From Microbacterium maritypicum (GTDB lineage: Bacteria; Actinomycetota; Actinomycetes; Actinomycetales; Microbacteriaceae): a DNA stretch of 64,000 nt. The notes under the pieces are model-generated. The model saw nothing but the letters and a program-made list of their open reading frames with translations, had not been told where the DNA came from and did not search any database. Positions 36,406-45,765 of this stretch are shown here, one piece after another. A program made the translations under genes and the position numbers. Each line of letters begins with the position of its first letter. The first letter of the stretch is position 1. Location: contig NZ_CP168030.1 in the NCBI RefSeq assembly GCF_041529975.1, forward strand, positions 3,100,001 through 3,164,000, given 5' to 3'.

Positions 36406-38478
36406 TCAGCATCGACGAAGCTGGCCGATGCCCTCCGCGGAGAGCACTCCCGTCCCGCCGACCAGGGTGACGGTCGTCGCTCCCCTGGTGCGCAGGAACT
36501 CCGCCGCCTGGGGGAACATGCAGGTGCTCTGCGAGAGCACGAGCGGGACTCCGAGCCTGCCGGCGAGGGCGGACCCGGTGAGGGCGTCCGGGAACCCGTC
36601 ACCGGTGGCGACGAGCACACGCAACGCCGTCGAGGGGAAGTACGCGTTGTTCACGGCGATGTTCGTCAGGTATCGATCCGTGCCGGAGAGCCGGTTCACC
36701 TTGAAGCCCTGGCCCTGCAGCTGGGCGACCACCGAATCCTTGACGACGCCGACGCCGCCCACGACCGTGATGTTGGCGGCCCCGATCTTCCGGAGCGTCG
36801 CGATCGTCGCGGCATCGGCGCTGTTGGCGAGTCCGTCCACGAGCAACACCGGAATACGTCCTGCTCCTCCGGCGGCCGCCGCGCTGAGAGCGTCCGGGAA
36901 GTCGGCACCGGTCGCCAGGAGCACGTTGGCGCTCGCGCCCGAGCTCTCGACGATGGCGCGCGACGTCGAGTATCGGTCGGCGCCGCTGATCCGCTCGATC
37001 TTGGCAGCCGGCACCGCGGCCTTCGCCTGCGCCGCCACCGCGTCCGATACCACGCCCACCCCGCCGACGAGGACCACCCGGGTCGGTGCGAGCCTCTTGA
37101 GTTCCGCCGCGACGTTCGCCGGGATGGCTCCCGGGGTCGTGAGCAGGAGCGATGCCTGCGCCTTGCTCGCCGCCGCCACCGCTGAGAGCGCGTCGGGGAA
37201 GTCGAGGCTCGTCGCGAGGAAGACCGTCCTGGTCCCGGTCGGCCACGCGGCACGGGAGGCTTCGACCGCGGTCTGTTCTCGGCTGGTCCCGGAGATCCGG
37301 TCGACCTTCACCGTCGTCGCGGTGTAGGCGGCCGACTGTGCCGTCGCATCGACGTAGCCGGCACGCTTCGCCGTCAGCTTGACCTCGAGCTTCGTACCGC
37401 TGTCCGCGACGGTCAGGTTGTACGACCGCCCCGTGGCACCGGGGATCGCCGTCCCGTTGCGGAACCACTGGTAGACCGTCGTGGTGGGCGCGGGCGTGAA
37501 GACACCCGTCGCCGTGAGGGTCTGACCGGGGATCACGTAACCGTTGACGAGCGGCTTGCCTGCCGTGAAGGTCAGCGTCCGCGTCGGACCGAACCAGTCG
37601 GTGAAGTAGTTGTAGAAGTTGCGGTTGCCGTAGGCCGAGCATCCGTCACCCTCGCCGTAGCCGGCGCGCAGGGCGGCCGCGTTGGGCTGGTACGGCGTGT
37701 AGTAGTAGAGAGCCGACGTCGCCTTGTTCGCGACGTACACCGGCGCGGAGCCGCAGGACGCCTTCGGGTTGTACAGGATGTTCCACGTCTTCCCCGGTGC
37801 GTACCACTGGAACCACTTGCCTTCCATATAGATCTGCATCTGGCGGGCGGCGCCGTAGATCTGGTGGAAGAAGCCGATGAAGTTCGGGTCGCACGGCGCG
37901 GTGTCGGGGCATCCCTGACCGAGCGCGATCCGGTAGCGCCAGGCGCTCGGCCACGTGTGGGTGATGAGACCCTGCTCCTTCTGGAGCATCACGATCAGCA
38001 CCTGCGGGTTGATGTTGCAGGCCTGCGAGACGCGATAGATGATGCGCGCGGCCGATTCGTTCGCGGCGCCCGTGTATCCGCTGCAGTACTGGTCTGCCGG
38101 GCGGGTGACCGTGGTCATCCGGAAGTCCTTCAGGCAGACGATCGCCTCGTTGTTCTCGTCACGACCACCCAGGCAGCGCGCGACCTTGCCGTTGAAGAAG
38201 GTCTGGATCTGCGCCTCGGTCATCGTGCTCTTGTTCGTGAACACGGCGTCGCTGATGAGGTTGCCCGGAGTGAAGCCGGTGAGGCTGCTTTTCGCGATCC
38301 CCGTTTCGACGGGGGCGGCGGAGGCGTTCGCGGCTGCCGCCACGGGCGACGCGACCGTCGCCTGAGCAGCGGCGGCGGGAACGACCGTTCCGAGAACCAG
38401 GGCGGAGACAGCGAGGAAACAGGTGAGGAGTGGGGCGGTCCTCAGGGTGTTTCGCGAGCGTGGGGCACGTCGAGACAT
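36406..38478 (-). CDS. Secreted cell-wall-binding protein with PF04122 repeats
   Basis: The 690-residue protein has a clear signal peptide (residues ~1-38, cleavage after VVPAAAA). A ~240-residue Cys/Trp/Tyr-rich domain follows, beginning FTPGNLISDAVF and including QKEQGLITHTWPSAW. An Ig-like repeat (about 280-370, FTAGKPLVNGYVIPGQ) comes next, then three cell wall-binding repeat 2 units (VDRISGTSREQTA, IERISGADRYST, VNRLSGTDRYLT with FPDALS blocks). The C-terminal repeats should bind anionic wall polymer. CACACT lies 6 nt before the ATG. Sitting upstream of exporter 2, it may recognise the exported polymer. Confidence 0.88.
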   Translation of the reverse strand: MSRRAPRSRNTLRTAPLLTCFLAVSALVLGTVVPAAAAQATVASPVAAAANASAAPVETGIAKSSLTGFTPGNLISDAVFTNKSTMTEAQIQTFFNGKVARCLGGRDENNEAIVCLKDFRMTTVTRPADQYCSGYTGAANESAARIIYRVSQACNINPQVLIVMLQKEQGLITHTWPSAWRYRIALGQGCPDTAPCDPNFIGFFHQIYGAARQMQIYMEGKWFQWYAPGKTWNILYNPKASCGSAPVYVANKATSALYYYTPYQPNAAALRAGYGEGDGCSAYGNRNFYNYFTDWFGPTRTLTFTAGKPLVNGYVIPGQTLTATGVFTPAPTTTVYQWFRNGTAIPGATGRSYNLTVADSGTKLEVKLTAKRAGYVDATAQSAAYTATTVKVDRISGTSREQTAVEASRAAWPTGTRTVFLATSLDFPDALSAVAAASKAQASLLLTTPGAIPANVAAELKRLAPTRVVLVGGVGVVSDAVAAQAKAAVPAAKIERISGADRYSTSRAIVESSGASANVLLATGADFPDALSAAAAGGAGRIPVLLVDGLANSADAATIATLRKIGAANITVVGGVGVVKDSVVAQLQGQGFKVNRLSGTDRYLTNIAVNNAYFPSTALRVLVATGDGFPDALTGSALAGRLGVPLVLSQSTCMFPQAAEFLRTRGATTVTLVGGTGVLSAEGIGQLRRC

Positions 38479-38578
38479 GTGACCAGTGTGACGGAAGTTG
38501 CAGGATGATGCCACTGTTGCGCCTCTTTGGCCACAGCACTCCGGCGTGTCGCGTCGATGCGCAGGTGGCTCCCAGCCC

Positions 38579-39652
38579 TCAGAGGTCGGCGTGCAGACCC
38601 CAGAGCCGTTCGGCCGAACTCGCCCAGGAGAAGGCCCTGGACCGATCCGCCGCCAGGACGCGCAACCGGTCCGCGGCGGCGTCCGTGGCCTCCACCATGG
38701 CGTCCGCGATCTCCTCGGCTGCGACCAGCATGCCCCCGTCGGCGATCACGTCCCGGTGCGAGCCGCTGTCGACGGCGACGACGGGGATCCCGAGGGTCAT
38801 CGCCTCGACCGCGCGCCATGGCCACCCGGCGGAACTGCTCGTCGTGGCGAACAGCGATGCCCCGGCCAGCACGGCCGCACGGTCTGCAGTATCCAGCGCG
38901 CCTCGGATGTGCGCGCGCCGCTCGGGGAGCCCTGCAGCCGAAGCGAGCTCGGCGTAACGGGGTTCCGCACCATCGGGAGCGCCCATCACGACGGCATCGA
39001 TTCCCGCCGCCGCAGCGCCGCGGAAACCGTCGTGCAGATCGGCCGCCGATCCCGCCAACACCACGTACTGCGCGGGCAACGTCAGTGCCGCTCGCCGGTC
39101 GGCGGCGTCTGCGGGCGCCGCGAATCGACGGGGCGGAGCGCCCGCGACCACGCGGACGCGATCCCCGAGGCGTGCGAGTTCTGACAGCCGCTCGGCGACG
39201 GCATGCGACGGCACGACCACGGCGTCGGCATGCTTCACCGCGCGCCGCAGCATCCCGCGCTGCCAGGCGACGAGGCTCTTCGACAACTGCTCCGGTGCGT
39301 CCCAGGCGCGCAGATCCCACAGCGTGACCGTGGTCTGGTCGTTGTCGTGTACTCGGTCGTGTCGCACGAGCGGGGCCATCAGCGTCGGCGAGTGGATCAT
39401 CCCTCCGCCGACCCCCGGAGCGATCCCGAGCTGCCAGGAGGCGGCCAACTCGCGGCGCCCGAGCCCGAGGGTCCGCACCTCGCCGACGCCGGCGACCGAA
39501 ACCTCCGCGCCCGCAGGGACGATGGCGTCCACGGTGCACCCCGAGGGTGCCGTCGCGATCAGGCCGACCGTGAGATCGAGAGCGGCGGAAGCCTGGTCGG
39601 GGTCGACGACATGCACGAGCTGATCCAGAACCACACGCAGCCGAGCACCCAT
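38579..39652 (-). CDS. Glycosyltransferase (GT4-like)
   Basis: The 357-residue GT-B type protein has VVVPSHAVAERL at the domain junction, VVLAGSAADLHDGF at the donor site and SSSAGWPWRAVEAMTLGIPVVAVD as the degenerate E-x7-E region. The final ~25 residues (FSWASSAERLWGLH) are the usual C-terminal helix. The N-terminal half (LRVVLDQLVHVVDPDQASAA) is unusual. TAGCCT lies 6 nt before the ATG. It sits alone 100 bp upstream of the cell-wall-binding protein gene, and its acceptor is unknown. Confidence 0.85.
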   Translation of the reverse strand: MGARLRVVLDQLVHVVDPDQASAALDLTVGLIATAPSGCTVDAIVPAGAEVSVAGVGEVRTLGLGRRELAASWQLGIAPGVGGGMIHSPTLMAPLVRHDRVHDNDQTTVTLWDLRAWDAPEQLSKSLVAWQRGMLRRAVKHADAVVVPSHAVAERLSELARLGDRVRVVAGAPPRRFAAPADAADRRAALTLPAQYVVLAGSAADLHDGFRGAAAAGIDAVVMGAPDGAEPRYAELASAAGLPERRAHIRGALDTADRAAVLAGASLFATTSSSAGWPWRAVEAMTLGIPVVAVDSGSHRDVIADGGMLVAAEEIADAMVEATDAAADRLRVLAADRSRAFSWASSAERLWGLHADL

Positions 39653-39658
39653 GCGATC

Positions 39659-39664
39659 AGGCTA
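39659..39664 (-). promoter_or_regulatory. Glycosyltransferase -10 box, leaderless type
   Basis: TAGCCT, a 6-nt spacer (GATCGC) and the ATG at 39652. Confidence 0.5.
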
Positions 39665-39774
39665 TCCTCGCCGCGCAGCTCCCCCGTGGAGCGCACCACC
39701 CGTGCCGCGCGAATGTCAGCGTTCCCACAGTTTTCGCCCACCGCCGCACCAGCGGTTCATGCTTGAATGCTCGG

Positions 39775-41538
39775 GTGAGCGATGGTCGTCTTCCCGTCCG
39801 ACGCCGATGGATCGGGTGGACCGTCGGCGTTCTCCTGTCGATCCTCCTCATCGCGATCGGCTGGGTGACGATCCGCGGGATCGGCGCGGTCAGCGACCTT
39901 CAGCAGGTCGCCAATGGCGCCACGCAGCTGAAGGCATCGATCGCCTCAGGTGACCTCGAGGAAGCGGAGCGGGTCTCCGGGAGCATCGCACGCAATGCGG
40001 CGTCCGCCGACGAACTCACCTCGGACCCCGTCTGGCAGGCCTTCGGCGCTGTGCCGTGGCTGGGACCGAACTTCCGCGCGGTGAGCGAGATCGCCGAGAT
40101 CGCGCACGACGTCTCGACGAACGCGCTCACACCGCTGCTCGATGTGGCAGGCGGGCTCGATCTGGCAGGTCTGGGCGTCGAAGGCGGCACGATCGACCTC
40201 GCCCCTTTCGCGGAGATCGAGAAGCCGCTCGGTACGGCGAGCACTGCGCTCAGCGCTGCGGAGCTGCAGGCCAAGCGCATCGATGCGGGCGCGACGCTGC
40301 CACCCCTCGCCGACGCCATCGGTGAGTTGCGATCCGCGGTGACGGGAGCCGCGTCGGTGGTCGGCTCCCTGCACGGCGCCTCCGTGCTGCTGCCGACCAT
40401 GCTCGGCGGCGAAGGTCCGCGCAACTACGTCCTGGCCATGCAGAACAACGCCGAGTTGCGCTCCTCCGGCGGGATCATCGGCTCGATCGCGCTGCTGCAC
40501 GCGGAGAACGGCACGATCACGCTGCAGAGACAGGCGTCGACCCGGGACTTCCCGCCGCTGGACACCGCTCTGCCGCTCAGCGAGTCCACGATCGCCCTGT
40601 TCGACGACCGCCCCGGTCGCTACCTCCAGAACATCACCGCCATCCCGGACTTCGCCGAGGCGGGCGAGATCATCGCGGCCCGCTGGACGGGTCGCTTCGG
40701 CGGGACCGTCGACGGCGTCATCGCCGTGGACGCCGTCGTCGCGGAGCACCTCATGAAGGCGACCGGAGACCTCGCTTTCGGACCCTTCACGGCCACAGCG
40801 GACACCGTGACGGACATCCTGCTGTCCCAGATCTATGCGGCGGTCCCCGATCCCGCCACGCAGGACGCGATCTTCGCGCAGGCGGCGGGAGGCCTGTTCA
40901 GCGCCGCACTGTCCGGCGGCGACCCCCGGGCTCTCATCGGGGCGCTGGCCACATCGGCGGACGAGAGTCGTATCCGCATCTGGAGCGCACACCCGGAGGA
41001 GGAGGCCGTTCTCGCCGCCTCCGAACTGGGCGGAACGATCCCCACGGACAGCGACGACGCGACCTACGTGGGCGTGCTGATGAACGACACCACCGGCGGG
41101 AAGATGGACTACTACACCCGTGCATCCATCACGACGTCGGTCGGCACGTGTCAGGGCGCTCCGACCACGCAGGTGCGCGTCACGTGGACGAATACGGCCC
41201 CGGCGGACGCCGCGACCTCGCTGCCCGCCTATGTCACGGCCGACGGGTTCTACGGCGTCCCCGCCGGCACGGTGCGCACGCTGATCGCGGTGTACGGCCC
41301 CGAGGGCGCGACGCCCGCCCATGTCGACCGCGACGGCGAAGAGGAAGGCGTGCAGACGGCCATGCTCGGCGATCGTTCCGTGGTGCAGCACGAGGTCTCC
41401 CTCGCCCCCGGCGAATCGACGACGATCACGGTCGAGTTCGAGGGCACGGGCGCCGGCGCGCGATTCACGGAAGTGCGGCATACACCGCTCATCGAGGCTC
41501 CGGACACCGCACGGAAACCGCTGAACTGCGCAACGTGA
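39775..41538 (+). CDS. DUF4012 membrane-anchored protein
   Basis: The 587-residue protein has one N-terminal membrane helix (about 15-37) and a large outer region. The core (about 210-460) has the DUF4012 pattern: MQNNAELRSSGGIIGSIAL, then YLQNITAIPDF and a DGVIAVDAV block. DUF4012 proteins occur in actinobacterial exopolysaccharide loci and share features with LCP-like phosphotransferases, but no activity is proven. GTG at 39775 is chosen because TTGAAT lies exactly 6 nt upstream; a TTG at 39763 would add four residues. Confidence 0.85.
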   Translation: MSDGRLPVRRRWIGWTVGVLLSILLIAIGWVTIRGIGAVSDLQQVANGATQLKASIASGDLEEAERVSGSIARNAASADELTSDPVWQAFGAVPWLGPNFRAVSEIAEIAHDVSTNALTPLLDVAGGLDLAGLGVEGGTIDLAPFAEIEKPLGTASTALSAAELQAKRIDAGATLPPLADAIGELRSAVTGAASVVGSLHGASVLLPTMLGGEGPRNYVLAMQNNAELRSSGGIIGSIALLHAENGTITLQRQASTRDFPPLDTALPLSESTIALFDDRPGRYLQNITAIPDFAEAGEIIAARWTGRFGGTVDGVIAVDAVVAEHLMKATGDLAFGPFTATADTVTDILLSQIYAAVPDPATQDAIFAQAAGGLFSAALSGGDPRALIGALATSADESRIRIWSAHPEEEAVLAASELGGTIPTDSDDATYVGVLMNDTTGGKMDYYTRASITTSVGTCQGAPTTQVRVTWTNTAPADAATSLPAYVTADGFYGVPAGTVRTLIAVYGPEGATPAHVDRDGEEEGVQTAMLGDRSVVQHEVSLAPGESTTITVEFEGTGAGARFTEVRHTPLIEAPDTARKPLNCAT

Positions 41539-41563
41539 CATTCCGCGCTCGATAGGGTAGCGT
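41535..41563 (+). promoter_or_regulatory. Promoter of the LAxTG surface protein
   Basis: -35 GTGACA (41535-41540, overlapping the DUF4012 stop) and -10 TAGCGT (41558-41563) with a 17-nt spacer. It predicts a ~110-nt leader, unlike the leaderless genes nearby. Confidence 0.55.
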
Positions 41564-41582
41564 TGAGCCACTGGGGAATATC

Positions 41583-41621
41583 TGGAGTCTGCAATCTTGC
41601 CGTGGGGGCAAGACGACTCCA
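41583..41621 (+). promoter_or_regulatory. Two-tier hairpin in the 5' leader of the surface-protein gene
   Basis: Outer arms TGGAGTC (41583-41589) and GACTCCA (41615-41621) enclose inner arms TCTTGCC (41595-41601) and GGCAAGA (41607-41613) with a 5-nt loop. No T-tract follows, so it is more likely an mRNA stability or control element than a terminator. Confidence 0.55.
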
Positions 41622-41681
41622 CGCAGTCGGATGCAGGGGTGTATCCGGATGCGATTCCGCGTGAAATTCTGGGGAGAAATC

Positions 41682-42269
41682 ATGCTGAAAAAACTGGCTG
41701 CAATCAGCCTTACCGCCGGCGCGCTCGTATTGATGGCGCCCGCCGTCGCATCCGCTGCGCCATCGACTGTTCCGGCCGCGTCTTCCGACTCGTACACGAC
41801 GCCTCCCGGCGTCAAGGTCGGCGACCCGGTCATCGACATCTGCGAAGTCTCGACCATCGTGTTCGGACCCGGGTACTTCCTGCCGTCCGAGAACGTGAGC
41901 GTCTCGGTGTCCGGCCTCAACGCCGGTAATGCCGCAGTCTCGGGCAACACCGCCGCGACCGACGGCAGCCTGACGCTCACCTTCCGCCCGCCTTCTGATG
42001 GAGAGGGCTCCTACGCCGTCTCCTTCGCCGGCTCGCGCTCGTACACCGCGACGATCACGGTCGCACACGGTCATGATGCCGCTTCGACGTGCGACCACGA
42101 TCCTGGGGTCGCACCGGCAGGCGCGGAGATGCCGCTCACGGGCGACGGATTCGAACTCGCCCTCACCGGCGGAAACGTCTCGCCGTGGGTCCTCGGAGGC
42201 GGCGCCGCGGCGCTCGTCGCCGGCGGTGCCCTCGTCGCGGTCGGAGCGTCTCGCCGCAAGCGCGCCTAG
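41682..42269 (+). CDS. LPxTG-like surface protein with sortase E motif LALTG
   Basis: The 195-residue protein has a signal peptide (1-26, ending SAA) and an outer domain of ~120 residues that looks beta-rich, with a Cys pair (54, 137). The sorting region has two candidate motifs, MPLTG (150-154) and LALTG (159-163), then a membrane segment (about 167-188) and the tail RRKRA. LAxTG is the class E sortase motif of high-GC Gram-positives, so LALTG is the better site. GGGGAG lies 7 nt before the ATG. No sortase gene is in the window. The outer domain is not recognised. Confidence 0.85.
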   Translation: MLKKLAAISLTAGALVLMAPAVASAAPSTVPAASSDSYTTPPGVKVGDPVIDICEVSTIVFGPGYFLPSENVSVSVSGLNAGNAAVSGNTAATDGSLTLTFRPPSDGEGSYAVSFAGSRSYTATITVAHGHDAASTCDHDPGVAPAGAEMPLTGDGFELALTGGNVSPWVLGGGAAALVAGGALVAVGASRRKRA

Positions 42270-42301
42270 GTCCGGCTGCCGCCTCGCGCGGTGGTCGACT
42301 G

Positions 42302-42407
42302 GACGACGGTGATCCCTCCCCCTCCGATCACCGTCGTCTGGTGCATCCGGTGGCACCCACCGGAAGCCCACGGCTCGCCCCTTCTGGGACGGGAGAGCCG
42401 TGGGCTT
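42302..42407 (+). terminator. Three consecutive hairpins, the last with a T-tract
   Basis: Hairpin A: 13-bp stem 42302-42314 with 42326-42338. Hairpin B: 8-bp stem 42346-42353 with 42357-42364 and a 3-nt loop. Hairpin C: 13-bp stem 42364-42376 with 42395-42407, followed by T residues. C looks like the terminator of the surface-protein gene. A could serve the convergent LCP gene. Confidence 0.75.
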
Positions 42408-42473
42408 TGTCGCGCGCTCGCGGGACGGTCCGGACGTCCAGCACCGTCTCCGGTCGACGCGGGCTCGCGGTCG

Positions 42474-43928
42474 TCAGGGAGCGGGGCTCGGCGTCTGCGT
42501 CGGCGGATGCAGCGACGTCGCGATCAGGTCGTGGATGAAGCCGTAGTCAGGTTCGTGCTCGTCCACGCCGAAGTCGGGCGTGAGCTCGATCGACGTCACC
42601 TGCTGCTCCTTCGCCTTCAGCATCAGGTCGAAGAACTCCGGCAGCTTGTCGGAGGGCAGATCGGTGCTGATCAGTGCCGTGCCCGCCGCAGCCACCTCAT
42701 TGAATCGGGTGAGCACGGTCTGCGGAGTGAACTGAGCGAGGATCGCCTCCTGGAGCTCACGCTGACGCTTCATGCGATCCCAGTCGCTGGTGGTGTAGCG
42801 GGATCGGGCGTACCACTGAGCCGTGTCGCCGTTCATCCGCTGCGTGCCCGGCTCGATCCAGCCGATGGCCCATTCGTTCACGTCGGTGCCCGTCCAGCCC
42901 TCGGGGGGTCCGCCCTTCGGAAGACGCTCGGTGACATCGATCTCCACGCCGCCCAGAGCATCGACGAGCTCCGCGAAGCCGTGCATGTCGACGAACACGT
43001 AGTACGGGATCTCAATGCCGAGGACTCCCTCCGCCGCGTCCTTGGTCGCCTCGATCCCCGGGTCGGAGCCGTGGGCGACGGCGTCGGGATAGAGCCCTGC
43101 TCCCCCGTCGTCGCGGCACACCTCGGCCGCGTTGCGCACGTGGTTCATCCACCCGTTCCAGCCGCACGTCGATGAGCTGTGCCCTTCGAAGCCGTTCGGA
43201 TAGAGCTCCTGCATCGGGCTGCCCTCGCTGAACGGGGCGTTCGGGAGCTCGCGCGGGATGCCGGTGATGGTCACGGCGCCGGTGTCGGCGTTCACCGACA
43301 CGACCGAGATGCTGTCGAACCGCATCGAGTCGCGTCCGTCGCCGCTGTCGGCGCCGAGCAGCAGAATGTTGTAGTAGCCGTCGCTCGGCTGCACGCTCGG
43401 GCCGCTCTGACCGAAGATCGAGCCGATCGTGCTGCGCACCGAGCCCACCGCGGTCGCCGCATACGCGGCTCCCCCGCCGACGAGGCCCAGCAGCAGCAGG
43501 GCGACGACGGGGATGGCGAGGCGCGACGGCCCGGGGAGCTTCACGAGGCGCACGAGACGCAGGGCGTCGAATGTCAGGACGATCCAGAGGACGACGTAGG
43601 CGACGAGAAGCACCTGCACGATCGTGAGGACGGCAGCCGAGAAGAACCCGCCGCCGATCGTGAGCCACAGCAGGACAGGGCGCGCGAACAGCGCGAGGCC
43701 GACAGCGACGATCGCGAGGAGCCAGGCGAGCAGAGTGGCACCGAGGCCGAAGCGACCGAGTCGACGATTACCGGCGAGCACCTGGGCCGAGCCCGGCAGC
43801 AGGAGATTCAGCGCGACCAGCCACCAGCCCCGCTTCGCCATAGTCCCCGGATCGGAGAGGTCCGGGTGCCGCAGCGGCCGGGTCTCGATCAGTGGGCGCC
43901 CTGATGCGCGCGGAGGCGCAAGGGTCAC
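42474..43928 (-). CDS. LCP (LytR-CpsA-Psr) family phosphotransferase
   Basis: The 484-residue protein has about four membrane helices in its first 160 residues and an outer LCP domain (about 180-450): [26 protein letters not shown] with the conserved Asp and Arg, [28 protein letters not shown] and [20 protein letters not shown] with the active-site Arg residues. LCP enzymes move undecaprenyl-linked glycopolymers onto peptidoglycan. The multi-helix N terminus is more than the usual single anchor. The GTG overlaps the purE stop, so it is made with purine genes. It is the likely attachment enzyme for the polymers of this locus. Confidence 0.93.
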   Translation of the reverse strand: MTLAPPRASGRPLIETRPLRHPDLSDPGTMAKRGWWLVALNLLLPGSAQVLAGNRRLGRFGLGATLLAWLLAIVAVGLALFARPVLLWLTIGGGFFSAAVLTIVQVLLVAYVVLWIVLTFDALRLVRLVKLPGPSRLAIPVVALLLLGLVGGGAAYAATAVGSVRSTIGSIFGQSGPSVQPSDGYYNILLLGADSGDGRDSMRFDSISVVSVNADTGAVTITGIPRELPNAPFSEGSPMQELYPNGFEGHSSSTCGWNGWMNHVRNAAEVCRDDGGAGLYPDAVAHGSDPGIEATKDAAEGVLGIEIPYYVFVDMHGFAELVDALGGVEIDVTERLPKGGPPEGWTGTDVNEWAIGWIEPGTQRMNGDTAQWYARSRYTTSDWDRMKRQRELQEAILAQFTPQTVLTRFNEVAAAGTALISTDLPSDKLPEFFDLMLKAKEQQVTSIELTPDFGVDEHEPDYGFIHDLIATSLHPPTQTPSPAP

Positions 43929-44440
43929 AGTGACCCCTTCAGCCGTTCGTTCTTCTCCTCGACCTGGGCCTCGAGCTCGCGAGAGTACGCCTCGACACGG
44001 TCGGCGAGGTCGGGGTCTGCCGTCCCGAGGATCCGTGCCGCGAGGAGTCCCGCGTTGCGCGCTCCGCCGATGGACACGGTGGCGACCGGGATCCCGGCAG
44101 GCATCTGCACGATCGAGAGCAGCGAGTCCATGCCGTCGAGGTAGGCGAGCGGCACAGGGACACCCACGACGGGAAGCGGGGTCATCGAGGCGAGCATGCC
44201 CGGAAGGTGCGCTGCACCCCCGGCACCCGCGATGATGACGCGGACTCCTCGTGACCGCGCGTCACGCGCGTACGACATGAGCTTGTCGGGCGTGCGATGC
44301 GCCGAGACGACCTCGACCTCGTGCGGGATTCCGAAGTCCGTGAGGGCCTGAGACGCATCGCTCATCACGCGCCAATCGGAGACGGATCCCATGACGACGC
44401 CGACAAGAGGAACGGCGGAGGAGTGCAGTGGCTCGGTCAC
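43925..44440 (-). CDS. purE: N5-carboxyaminoimidazole ribonucleotide mutase
   Basis: The 171-residue enzyme converts N5-CAIR to CAIR in purine synthesis. Class I PurE motifs are VVMGSVSDW at the phosphate site, [11 protein letters not shown] with the catalytic His, [14 protein letters not shown] and [19 protein letters not shown]. It uses the product of purK, 96 bp upstream. A TAGCCT box 6 nt before the GTG gives it a possible leaderless promoter. It is coupled to the LCP gene by a 4-bp overlap. Confidence 0.96.
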   Translation of the reverse strand: MTEPLHSSAVPLVGVVMGSVSDWRVMSDASQALTDFGIPHEVEVVSAHRTPDKLMSYARDARSRGVRVIIAGAGGAAHLPGMLASMTPLPVVGVPVPLAYLDGMDSLLSIVQMPAGIPVATVSIGGARNAGLLAARILGTADPDLADRVEAYSRELEAQVEEKNERLKGSL

Positions 44441-44446
44441 CAGATC

Positions 44447-44452
44447 AGGCTA
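44447..44452 (-). promoter_or_regulatory. purE -10 box, leaderless type
   Basis: TAGCCT, a 6-nt spacer (GATCTG) and the GTG start. Confidence 0.5.
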
Positions 44453-44536
44453 CGGTCTGCCGCTGGGAGAAACCCCGAACGCCGCGCCTCTTCGCGCGCA
44501 TGTCTCGCGCCGTGTGACGCCGAGAGCGAGCGCTGC

Positions 44537-45661
44537 TCAGTCGAAATGGGCGGCAGCTGCCCGCGCCACGTACACGGCATCGTCGAGGTCATCGTCGACG
44601 ACGTTCACATGCCCGACCTTCCGGCCGGGTCGCGGAGCCTTGCCGTACGTGTGGATCTTCGCCTGCGGGTGCGCAGCCATCGCCGCACCGAAGCGCTCAT
44701 CGAGCGTGCCCGCCACCGGTCCGCCGAGGATGTTCACCATCACGGACCAGGCGGAGCGGGGCGCGGTGCTTCCCAGCGGAAGATCGGCGACCGCCCGCAG
44801 ATGCTGCTCGAACTGTCCGGTGACAGCGCCGTCCTGGCTCCAGTGCCCGCTGTTGTGCGGGCGCATCGCGAGCTCGTTGACGAGTATGCGTTCGTCGTCG
44901 GTCTCGAACAGCTCCACGGCCAGCATGCCTGTGACGCCGAGCCCGTCCGCGATGGTGCGACCGATCTCCTCGGCGACCTCCACGAGGCGGTCCGCGGCAG
45001 CGGGCGCCGGGGCGATGACCTCGGCGCACACTCCGTCTCGCTGCACCGTCTCGACCACGGGGTACGCGACGACCTGCCCACTCGGGCGGCGCGCCACCTG
45101 CTGGGCGAGTTCGCGCACGAAAGGAACGAGCTCCTCGACGAGGAGCGCGTCGTCTTCGGCGAGAGCATCGAGCCAGTCCTGCGCTTCGGCGGCGGCACGG
45201 ACGACCCGCACGCCCTTTCCGTCGTATCCGCCGCGGGGTGTCTTCACGACGCCCGCACCGGCATGCGCATCGAGGAAGTCCTGCAGCTCGGCGATGCTCC
45301 GCACGGGAGCCCAGTCGGGCTGCGGCACACCGAGTTCGGCGAGCCGGGCTCTCATGACGAGCTTGTCCTGCGCGAACTGCAGGGCATCGGGGCCCGGATG
45401 CACCACGACCCCGTCGGCGACGAGCGCTCGCAGGACGTCTTGCGGAACATGCTCGTGGTCGAACGTCACAACGTCGACGTCCGCCGCGAAAGCGCGCACG
45501 GTTTCGAGGTCGCGGTAGTCACCGATCGCGGTGGCCGCGAGCGCGGCCGACATCCCCTCGCCCTCGGCGAGCACTCGCAGGTCGAGACCGAGCTCCACCG
45601 CAGGTGCGATCATCATCCGGGCCAGCTGTCCTCCGCCGATCACACCAACACGCAACGCCAT
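44537..45661 (-). CDS. purK: N5-carboxyaminoimidazole ribonucleotide synthase
   Basis: The 374-residue ATP-grasp enzyme carboxylates AIR with ATP and bicarbonate. It has VGVIGGGQLARMM at the N terminus, TPRGGYDGKGV at the ATP loop and NELAMRPHNSGHWS in the metal site, followed by NILGG. Start is the ATG at 45661, preceded by GGAGACGGCAC; a frame extension of nine residues upstream is less likely. It pairs with purE downstream. Confidence 0.96.
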   Translation of the reverse strand: MALRVGVIGGGQLARMMIAPAVELGLDLRVLAEGEGMSAALAATAIGDYRDLETVRAFAADVDVVTFDHEHVPQDVLRALVADGVVVHPGPDALQFAQDKLVMRARLAELGVPQPDWAPVRSIAELQDFLDAHAGAGVVKTPRGGYDGKGVRVVRAAAEAQDWLDALAEDDALLVEELVPFVRELAQQVARRPSGQVVAYPVVETVQRDGVCAEVIAPAPAAADRLVEVAEEIGRTIADGLGVTGMLAVELFETDDERILVNELAMRPHNSGHWSQDGAVTGQFEQHLRAVADLPLGSTAPRSAWSVMVNILGGPVAGTLDERFGAAMAAHPQAKIHTYGKAPRPGRKVGHVNVVDDDLDDAVYVARAAAAHFD

Positions 45662-45765
45662 GTGCCGTCTCCATTCGTCTGCACCCATTCTCGCGCACCG
45701 GGGCGGGCGGAATCGACACGCTCGGGGTCAGCGGACGAGGGCCCGCCCTGCGGCGAGCAGCGAGC

